Below, piece after piece: positions 1 to 5,150 of a stretch of DNA of 5,399 nucleotides. The stretch lies in NCBI GenBank assembly GCA_021203945.1, contig JAJQAF010000066.1, positions 1 through 5,399 on the forward strand, given 5' to 3'. The first letter of the stretch is position 1, and the number at the start of each line of letters is the position of its first letter. Source of the stretch: Campylobacter sp. (GTDB lineage Bacteria; Campylobacterota; Campylobacteria; Campylobacterales; Campylobacteraceae). Under the pieces are notes generated by a model. That model was not told the origin of the DNA, made no database searches, and was given only the letters and a program-made list of their open reading frames with translations. The position numbers and the translations under genes are program-made.

Positions 1-199
1 TTCGGAAGCAGATTTTGAAAAATATCTTTCAAATCCGAAAGTAGTTTAGCTTCTTAAAAAATGGTACGAATCTTAAGACGTGTCTAAAATTCAAGGCGTT
101 CCTGCGTTTGTAGTAAATGGCGAATATCTAATCTATACCGCAAGAATAACGTCGATTGACAATATGGCAAAACTCATTGAAGAGCTATTAAAAAAATAA
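1..199 (+). pseudogene. DsbA-family thiol:disulfide oxidoreductase, C-terminal remnant with two in-frame stops
   Basis: Reading from base 2 to the TAA at 197-199 gives a C-terminal DsbA-like sequence. It contains SKIQGVPAFVVNGEYLI, which has the Val-cisPro loop and following beta strand typical of DsbA/DsbL proteins, then a helix ending in IEELLKK. The frame is interrupted by TAG at 47-49 (after NPKVV) and TAA at 74-76 (after KWYES). Each stop is one base change from a sense codon, and homology-like sequence continues in the same frame on both sides, so this looks like substitution decay and not a frameshift. The other two plus frames also hit stops early. The gene begins outside the window, so the CXXC active site cannot be seen. 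It lies 9 bases before dsbI, its expected redox partner; a dsbA2-dsbB-astA arrangement is known in Campylobacter jejuni. Assembly or base-calling error is the main alternative. Confidence 0.75.
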
Positions 200-208
200 G
201 GCAAAGAT

Positions 209-835
209 ATGAAATGCATAGAAAAAATTTCAGCTTGGCAAGATAGTCGTTTTCCTTGGCTGCTGATGAGCTTTGCGAGCGTGGGACTAGTAATTCTAGC
301 CCACTCGCTCTTCCAAAAATACGTCTATATGCCGCCTTGCGAACAGTGCGTTTATATCCGTTTTGCGTTTTTATGTATGGCGCTGGGCGGTATCATAGCC
401 GCAATAAATCCTAAAAATTTAATCCTAGCCGCAGCGGGCTATATACTAGCCTTTTGGGGAGCGATACAAGGGATAATGTATAGCGTAAAGCTAGCTCGTA
501 TCCACACCGCCGTGCATGGAGACGATCCGTTCGGCGTGCAGGGTTGCTCGACCGAGCCGCACTATCCGTTTGGCTTGCCGCTTGAGAAGTGGGCGCCGGA
601 TTGGTTTTTGCCGACGGGCGATTGCGGATACGATAATCCCTTAGTTCCCGACGGCGTAACGCTTGGCTCGTTTCAAAAATATCTAGTGGATTTATATCAA
701 GACGGCTGGTATTTGATACCTTCACAAAAATTTATGTCAATGGCGGACTGCACGTTGCTGGGTTTTGGATTGTGCGCCGTTATCTTAGCCGCCATGCTTA
801 TCTGCAAGGTTGTTACGCTACTTAAAAAAGCTTAA
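209..835 (+). CDS. dsbI: Protein-disulfide oxidoreductase, DsbI/DsbB family
   Basis: A 208-residue inner-membrane protein expected to re-oxidise a periplasmic DsbA/DsbL-type thiol oxidase and pass the electrons to quinone. Four hydrophobic segments are visible, at about residues 17-35, 52-66, 70-92 and 180-200. The first periplasmic loop carries the CXXC pair C44-E-Q-C47, followed by VYIR; the Arg after the CXXC is a conserved DsbB-family feature. The long second loop (about 93-178) carries the other redox pair, C113 and C139, the latter in GDCGYDNPLVPD. This extended loop and the SFQKYLVDLYQ/GWYLIPSQKFM segment match DsbI proteins rather than the shorter E. coli DsbB. The ATG at 209 follows an AAGG at 198-201 that overlaps the stop of the broken DsbA-like gene, suggesting one transcript. 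G/C content in the second-loop coding region looks higher than in the kinase gene. With its neighbour decayed, it must serve another DsbA or be losing its role. Family call is firm; the DsbI versus DsbB name is less so. Confidence 0.9.
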   Translation: MKCIEKISAWQDSRFPWLLMSFASVGLVILAHSLFQKYVYMPPCEQCVYIRFAFLCMALGGIIAAINPKNLILAAAGYILAFWGAIQGIMYSVKLARIHTAVHGDDPFGVQGCSTEPHYPFGLPLEKWAPDWFLPTGDCGYDNPLVPDGVTLGSFQKYLVDLYQDGWYLIPSQKFMSMADCTLLGFGLCAVILAAMLICKVVTLLKKA

Positions 836-861
836 AAGGTCTGAAATTTCAGACCTTTTTT
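834..861 (+). terminator. Rho-independent terminator of dsbI; 26-base perfect palindrome plus T tract
   Basis: Bases 834-859 form a perfect palindrome with arms built on AAAAGGTCTG and CAGACCTTTT around AAATTT, giving about 10 stem pairs and a six-base loop. The right arm merges into a run of six T at 856-861. The stem begins inside the TAA stop codon of dsbI (833-835). A-rich left arm, G/C core and T-rich right arm are the standard intrinsic-terminator layout. The stretch also occupies the -35 region of the next promoter, so a second role as a protein-binding site is possible. Confidence 0.82.
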
Positions 862-869
862 GATATACT
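861..869 (+). promoter_or_regulatory. Probable sigma-70 extended -10 promoter for the two-component operon
   Basis: TGATATACT contains an extended TG one base before TATACT (864-869), one mismatch from TATAAT. It follows a T run, matching the Campylobacter pattern of a T-rich upstream region with no clear -35 box. Transcription would start near 875-877, leaving a leader of only about 10 bases with the AAGG ribosome-binding site (878-881) before the ATG at 887. Found by eye only; no start-site data. Confidence 0.5.
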
Positions 870-877
870 CCGCAAAA

Positions 878-881
878 AAGG
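878..881 (+). promoter_or_regulatory. Ribosome-binding site that sets the kinase start at 887
   Basis: AAGG, preceded by an A run, sits five bases before the ATG at 887-889. This favours ATG 887 over the in-frame TTG at 860, which lies within the terminator T tract and has no usable ribosome-binding site. Confidence 0.65.
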
Positions 882-886
882 TAATC

Positions 887-2542
887 ATGAAAGCCGCGGA
901 CTTTAGGATATTTAATCCGAAAATTTACATCATCATCATTTTAGCCAGTTTTTTTGTCATAGTCCTTGGCATAAATATGTATAACGGCGCCAAAGAACAG
1001 CTTGTAATGCTTTCAAATAAAAGCAAGGTTAGCGCGAGCGAAAATATCGTTAAAATTTTTCAATTTTGGCTTGACGAGCGAATAGATTCGCTCACAAAAG
1101 CTTCTAAATTTATGCAAAGTATGAACGTCTCGCAAAACGACGAAGAGATCAATAAATTTATCAAGCTATTTTTACAAAACTCAAGCGAATTTGATCTGGT
1201 GCAGTATCTAAGAAAAGACGGCGAAATTTTTGTAAACGGCAAGAAACTTCCGATAACGGATGCGGAAAGTAAAGATTACAGATTAGGTCTTGTCTGGTAT
1301 GTTGAAACCAAAGAGAGCGACGACGTGAGCGTAAATTTTATACATAAACACTCGGTTTTAAAGCAAGGAACTATAAATTTATGCGTTCCGAATCACAAAA
1401 ACGGCGAATTTGAAGGCGTGCTTTGCGGTATCGTTAAGATAAAAAATATCTTTGAAAAGATTGACAACTTCACGCTTCCGCCAAATTCTTACTCTTTCAT
1501 CGCCTCTCAAGGCGGCGAAATTTTAACCAAAATGGAAGATAACGGCTTAAAATCTCAGATTGAAAACGAGCTAAAAGAGCACTTGCTAAAAGGCGACGAC
1601 ATAAATAGCATGTATATAAACTCAAATTTTATCTCAATTGATGAAATTCCATCGCTTAAATGGTATATCGGAGCGGGCACAAACAACGAAGCCGAGATCA
1701 AGCGGCTTCATTCTGCCATTTCAAAAAATGCGCTGATACTGCTTCTTGCGTTCATGGCTCTGGCGCTTATCGCAAATTCGTTGCATAACTTTATGTATGC
1801 CGAGATAAGAAAGCGTCAAGACGAATATGAAATAATGCTTGCGCACAAGGCTAAAATGAGCGAAGCGGGCGAGCTGATCAGCGGGATAAATCATCAATTT
1901 ATTCAGCCTGTAAATTCGCTAAATTTAATGATTTCGACGCTTTTAATGTTAAAACGCACAGGGAATTTAAACGAAGAAAACCTATCAAATTTTCTAAAAA
2001 ACGGGCAAAAATCCATCAAACTTTTAAGCGATACGATAGATATTTTTAGGAATTTTTATAAAACCGGCGAAAACATAACCGAATTTAGCGTCAAGCAGAG
2101 CGTTAAAAATCTATTAATGCTTATGCATACGGAGTTAAGCAGAGCCAACGTGCATGCGGTTTTAAACGATTTTGAAGACGTGCGGATAAATCAAATGCAA
2201 AACATCATTCAGCAAATTTTACTGATTTTAATCAACAACGCAAAAGACGCGCTCGTAGAGAAATTTAAAGACGATATAAGCAAGCGTAGAATAGATATAA
2301 GCGTGAGCAAAAAAGACGGCATTTGCTACGTTCGTGTGAGCGAATTCGGCACGGGTGTGAGCGAGACGATGAGTCGTAAAATATTTACAGAGCTAAAAAC
2401 TACCAAAAAACAAGGAAACGGCATAGGGCTGTATTTCGGCAAAAAGCTCGCCAACGAGAAAATAAAGGGCGATTTACGCCTTGTAAATATATCAATGCCG
2501 ACGATATTTGAGCTTAGTTTTGATATGAATTTAAAAGGTTAA
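887..2542 (+). CDS. Membrane sensor histidine kinase with Cache-like periplasmic domain
   Basis: A 551-residue two-component sensor kinase. Domains in order: short cytoplasmic tail; membrane segment at about 13-31; periplasmic region at about 32-278 resembling a double Cache sensor, including GTINLCVPNHKNGEFEGVLCGIVKI and a second module ending SLKWYIGAGTN; membrane segment at about 280-300; linker helix; phosphoacceptor domain with the H-box NHQFIQPVN and His336; and a HATPase_c domain with N-box LILINNAKDAL (N450, N451), a G1-like SEFGTG (485-490) and G2 GNGIGLYFGKKL (510-521). Related epsilonproteobacterial kinases usually have HQWRQPL in the H-box. Two ATP-site positions are atypical: Glu486 where DxGxG has Asp, and Ile447 where the N-box usually starts with Asn. 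Cys166 and Cys180 are the only cysteines in the sensor region. The gene is two bases upstream of its response regulator. Ligand unknown; Cache domains commonly bind small organic acids or amino acids. Confidence 0.9.
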   Translation: MKAADFRIFNPKIYIIIILASFFVIVLGINMYNGAKEQLVMLSNKSKVSASENIVKIFQFWLDERIDSLTKASKFMQSMNVSQNDEEINKFIKLFLQNSSEFDLVQYLRKDGEIFVNGKKLPITDAESKDYRLGLVWYVETKESDDVSVNFIHKHSVLKQGTINLCVPNHKNGEFEGVLCGIVKIKNIFEKIDNFTLPPNSYSFIASQGGEILTKMEDNGLKSQIENELKEHLLKGDDINSMYINSNFISIDEIPSLKWYIGAGTNNEAEIKRLHSAISKNALILLLAFMALALIANSLHNFMYAEIRKRQDEYEIMLAHKAKMSEAGELISGINHQFIQPVNSLNLMISTLLMLKRTGNLNEENLSNFLKNGQKSIKLLSDTIDIFRNFYKTGENITEFSVKQSVKNLLMLMHTELSRANVHAVLNDFEDVRINQMQNIIQQILLILINNAKDALVEKFKDDISKRRIDISVSKKDGICYVRVSEFGTGVSETMSRKIFTELKTTKKQGNGIGLYFGKKLANEKIKGDLRLVNISMPTIFELSFDMNLKG

Positions 2543-2544
2543 AA

Positions 2545-3225
2545 ATGCAAACTTTAAAACTGCTGCAAAGCTTATCCGTGCTAATCGCAGAGGACGACGA
2601 AATGGCGCGCGAGCTGATAATAGGCGGATTAAAGCCCTATTGTGCGAACGTTTATGGTGCTAGCGACGGACTATTAGGGCTTGAATCGTTTAAAAAATTT
2701 AATCCGGATATGGTGATTACGGACATTCATATGCCGATGATGAACGGATTTGAGATGATGAAAGAGATCGTTAAGCTAAAACCGCATCAAAAATTTATCG
2801 TCTTTACGTCATACGATACGGACGCAAATTTGATGAAAAGTATCGAGCAAGGCGCGGCGCTTTTTCTTAAAAAGCCGATTGATATAACCGAGCTGGGGCG
2901 AGCTTTGATAACTTTGACCTATGAAAAAGATGAAAGGCTTATCAAAATCAGCGAGCAAATCAGCGTAAATTTAGAAAAAGAGAAAATTTACAAAAACGGC
3001 AAGGAAATTTACCTCACGTTTTTACAAAATAAGCTGTTTTGGCTCTTTGCCTACAACCTAAACAAACTCGTAACCTACGATCAAATCAGCGAATTCGTCT
3101 ATGAAAACGAACCCGTTAGCAAAAGCGCGATACAAAATATCATCTTGCGTTTAAAACGCGAACTCGGAGTTAAGCTTAAAAATATCAGCGAAAGCGGATA
3201 TGTTTTAGTAAGCGATGAAAAATAA
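2545..3225 (+). CDS. OmpR/PhoB-type response regulator
   Basis: A 226-residue DNA-binding response regulator, the likely partner of the upstream kinase. The receiver domain (about 10-120) has the acidic cluster E16-D17-D18, phosphoacceptor Asp60 in VITDIHMP, Thr88 in VFTSY and Lys110 in LKKP, so all switch residues are present. The C-terminal region (about 145-223) is a compact winged helix: LTFLQNKLFWLFAYN is the first part, SAIQNIILRLKRELG the recognition-helix region, and NISESGYVL the wing, matching Trans_reg_C domains of Campylobacter relatives. The ATG follows the kinase stop by two bases, and the AAAAGG ribosome-binding site at 2533-2538 lies inside the end of the kinase gene, so the two are co-translated. 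Targets are not visible; no repeated operator-like motif was recognised in the window. It is last in the plus-strand operon and converges on the flavoprotein gene. Confidence 0.92.
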   Translation: MQTLKLLQSLSVLIAEDDEMARELIIGGLKPYCANVYGASDGLLGLESFKKFNPDMVITDIHMPMMNGFEMMKEIVKLKPHQKFIVFTSYDTDANLMKSIEQGAALFLKKPIDITELGRALITLTYEKDERLIKISEQISVNLEKEKIYKNGKEIYLTFLQNKLFWLFAYNLNKLVTYDQISEFVYENEPVSKSAIQNIILRLKRELGVKLKNISESGYVLVSDEK

Positions 3226-3301
3226 GATGGTAAATCGGGCTTTTGTCTTGGGTTTTATTTCTAAAGATACCATTGTGAAATTTTATATTTGATTATCGGG
3301 C

Positions 3302-3329
3302 GTTGTCTTGCTTTGTTTGCAACGACAAC
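3302..3329. repeat. Short inverted repeat in convergent intergenic region
   Basis: GTTGTC (3302-3307) pairs with GACAAC (3324-3329) around a 16-base loop; an alternative CGTTG/CAACG pairing uses 3301-3305 and 3320-3324. There is no T tract after it on either strand, so it is not a convincing terminator. Its function is unknown and it may be chance. Confidence 0.3.
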
Positions 3330-3381
3330 AAGAAAGCGATTTGCCTTAACGATACTTTCGCTCCGCCTTACTTCGCTTATG

Positions 3382-3406
3382 TAGCTATTAAAAAGCTATC
3401 CTTTTT
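3382..3406 (+). terminator. Weak candidate terminator for the two-component operon
   Basis: TAGCT (3382-3386) pairs with AGCTA (3394-3398) around a seven-base loop, followed by TCC and a run of five T at 3402-3406. The stem is short and A/T-rich, so stability is doubtful. It lies about 155 bases after the response-regulator stop and is the only plus-strand hairpin followed by T residues in this gap. Confidence 0.3.
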
Positions 3407-3420
3407 GTATTAGTATAAAT

Positions 3421-3455
3421 CAATCTACTGGAAAAATTTAATTCCCGGTAGATTG
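3421..3455. terminator. Probable (bidirectional) terminator hairpin between convergent operons
   Basis: An 11-base stem pairs 3421-3431 (CAATCTACTGG) with 3445-3455 (CCGGTAGATTG), with one G-T wobble position and a 13-base A/T-rich loop. It begins 12 bases beyond the flavoprotein stop codon on the minus strand, the expected place for that operon's terminator, and is also positioned to block read-through from the response regulator. Neither side has a long uninterrupted T run: the minus-strand exit reads ATTTATACTAAT and the plus-strand exit AATTTATATAAT. It may work with low efficiency or mainly protect mRNA 3' ends. Confidence 0.55.
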
Positions 3456-3467
3456 AATTTATATAAT

Positions 3468-5150
3468 CTATGCTTTCGTTATATGTTTTCCTGCTAGATA
3501 TCCGAATGTATATGCACGTCCGTGGCTATTACCCGCAATGGTAACGCAATAATCATTCGCATAAAAACTTCCCGAATTATTTCCCGCCGCGTAAAGTCCC
3601 GGGATAACGTGCTTATCGTTATCTAAAACTTGCATATTTTCATTTATCCTAAGTCCGCCAAGAGTAACAAGCAAAGCTATACCCATATGTGCCGCATAAA
3701 ACGGCGGTTTTTCAATAGTGGTTAAGCACTCTTTTCTTTTATAAAAATCTTCATCAAAGCCGTTTCTTGCAAGTTCGTTGTATCTTGCGATCTCTTGTTT
3801 TACCTTCTCAACCGGCAAGTGTATTTTTTGTGCTAATTCCTCTATGGTATTTGCAGACTTTATAACGCCTTTTTTTACAAAATCTTTAACCCTGTCTTCA
3901 CTATGCCACTCGCTTTTTAGAGATTTGCATGCCGTTTGATGCATAAGCGGGGCTTCATCGGGCCATTTTGAATCCCAAATATTCCATCTTGTGTAATCGG
4001 GTTCTTGACGAGTGCCATTAGCAATATATGCGTATGGTAAATCTTCGTTTGCAAATCGCTCGCCTCGGCTATTTAAGCCAAGCCACGGCTGTCTCATAAT
4101 CGGATCTGCAATCCCCGGAGAATCTATCATGGCGATGTCAAAATACATAGGCGCATGCGGCGCTTCGTCCATAGCCGCTCCTACCCATAAGCCCATTCTA
4201 TGACCATCGCCCGTGTTTGCCTTGCTCGGATATAAATTTACGCTAACCGTATCGGCACTTGGGATATAGTAACGAAGCATTTCGTCATTGTGCCCGTAAT
4301 CTCCGGCACATAAAATCACGCCTTTTTTGGCATTAAATTTATTGTATCCGCCGTCTTTTTGTTTGGCTATGACCGCACTTACTCGCCCTTTATTATTATC
4401 ATCTCGCACAAGCTGAACGGCAGGCATTTTATAGTAAATTTCAACACCTTTATCAAGTGCGGTTTGAAGTAAGGTAAAGGCTACGGCTTTGGTAGGCTTT
4501 CCGCCGATCATTCCTCTTGGAGCTTTTTCTATCGCTTCTTGTGTCGGTTTTAAGATAAAAGTTAATGTCGGATATGCTTTGATAGTAGCGCCCTCTGCGA
4601 CAATATCGTGCTTTTCCCAAATATGCTCTATCTGGCAACCCTTTGCTAGTGCCATATCAAGTATCCAGTCATTAACTTTTCCGCTATGTTTTACCCACTG
4701 AGAAACTACTCTTTGGTCATTTTTATACCCGCCAAATCTCATAAGCTCTCTTGTGATCTCAACCGGATCAATGTCATTACCGACTTGTTTTTGCACTCTG
4801 GAGCCGACAGCACCGTAATCTTGACTTCTAAAATTTACGGTATTTGTCTTTTCAAGCACTATTACCTTAGCACCCTCCTCGGCTGCCGATATCGCGGCAC
4901 AAAGTCCCGCCATACCTCCTCCTACGACGACGACATCGCATGAGTATTCTTTTGCGATTTGCGAGCTTTCAATAGGTTTTGGCGGCTCCATAAATGCCGG
5001 TTTTTCTCTTTTGTATATGAAATTTCCATCTTCATCAACTTCGTGTTTGCGACCCTCGCAACCTGTAAGCATAGGCGCACCGATAGCACCGATTGCCGCG
5101 ATTGCACCGGTTTTTAATAGATTTCGTCTTGATAATTCAAATGGTTTCAT
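3468..5150 (-). CDS. Tat-exported periplasmic FAD-dependent reductase, flavocytochrome c/fumarate reductase superfamily, substrate unknown
   Basis: A 560-residue flavoprotein. Residues 7-13 read SRRNLLK, a twin-arginine motif, followed by a hydrophobic stretch and LTGC (28-31), which fits a lipobox with Cys31; export by Tat and possible lipid anchoring are inferred. FAD binding is indicated by VVVVGGGMAGL (G77, G79, G82), Glu100 in VLEK, TGDG at 313-316, and the C-terminal IPGLYAAGN (516-524). The family reduces C=C bonds of small organic acids using electrons from c-type hemes. Aligned by eye with Shewanella Fcc3, the catalytic Arg402 position is Tyr373, Arg381 is Met352, Glu378 is Asp349, and His504 is Val495; the segment that holds Arg544 reads ANDYCVTIAGNSHG. 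Fumarate is therefore unlikely as substrate. The ATG overlaps the stop of the upstream cytochrome gene by one base and has a strong AGGAGG site. A steroid- or aromatic-acid-type reductase is possible but unproven. The family call is secure. Confidence 0.9.
   Translation of the reverse strand: MKPFELSRRNLLKTGAIAAIGAIGAPMLTGCEGRKHEVDEDGNFIYKREKPAFMEPPKPIESSQIAKEYSCDVVVVGGGMAGLCAAISAAEEGAKVIVLEKTNTVNFRSQDYGAVGSRVQKQVGNDIDPVEITRELMRFGGYKNDQRVVSQWVKHSGKVNDWILDMALAKGCQIEHIWEKHDIVAEGATIKAYPTLTFILKPTQEAIEKAPRGMIGGKPTKAVAFTLLQTALDKGVEIYYKMPAVQLVRDDNNKGRVSAVIAKQKDGGYNKFNAKKGVILCAGDYGHNDEMLRYYIPSADTVSVNLYPSKANTGDGHRMGLWVGAAMDEAPHAPMYFDIAMIDSPGIADPIMRQPWLGLNSRGERFANEDLPYAYIANGTRQEPDYTRWNIWDSKWPDEAPLMHQTACKSLKSEWHSEDRVKDFVKKGVIKSANTIEELAQKIHLPVEKVKQEIARYNELARNGFDEDFYKRKECLTTIEKPPFYAAHMGIALLVTLGGLRINENMQVLDNDKHVIPGLYAAGNNSGSFYANDYCVTIAGNSHGRAYTFGYLAGKHITKA

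Noticed and set aside
47..76. Programmed stop-codon readthrough or recoding in the DsbA-like gene
   Set aside because: Two different stops (TAG and TAA) occur 24 bases apart at positions with no catalytic role and no recoding signal was seen; mutation decay or sequence error is simpler.
860..886. In-frame TTG at 860 as the kinase start, adding nine residues
   Set aside because: It lies in the terminator T tract, upstream of the likely transcription start, and lacks a ribosome-binding site; ATG 887 has AAGG at good spacing.
3227..3292. 21-codon plus-strand reading frame just after the response regulator
   Set aside because: No ribosome-binding site, no recognisable sequence, and length within chance expectation.
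3462..3467. Perfect TATAAT as a promoter antisense to the flavoprotein 3' end
   Set aside because: A/T-rich flank of a terminator hairpin makes such hexamers likely by chance; no extended TG element and no downstream plus-strand gene.
4012..4943. Open plus-strand frames of 60-85 codons inside the flavoprotein gene
   Set aside because: They lie opposite a full-length gene with clear family motifs and encode nothing recognisable.
3468..5150. Naming the flavoprotein fumarate reductase (fccA/frdA)
   Set aside because: The residues that define fumarate reduction are absent, and the protein is not the cytoplasmic FrdA type.
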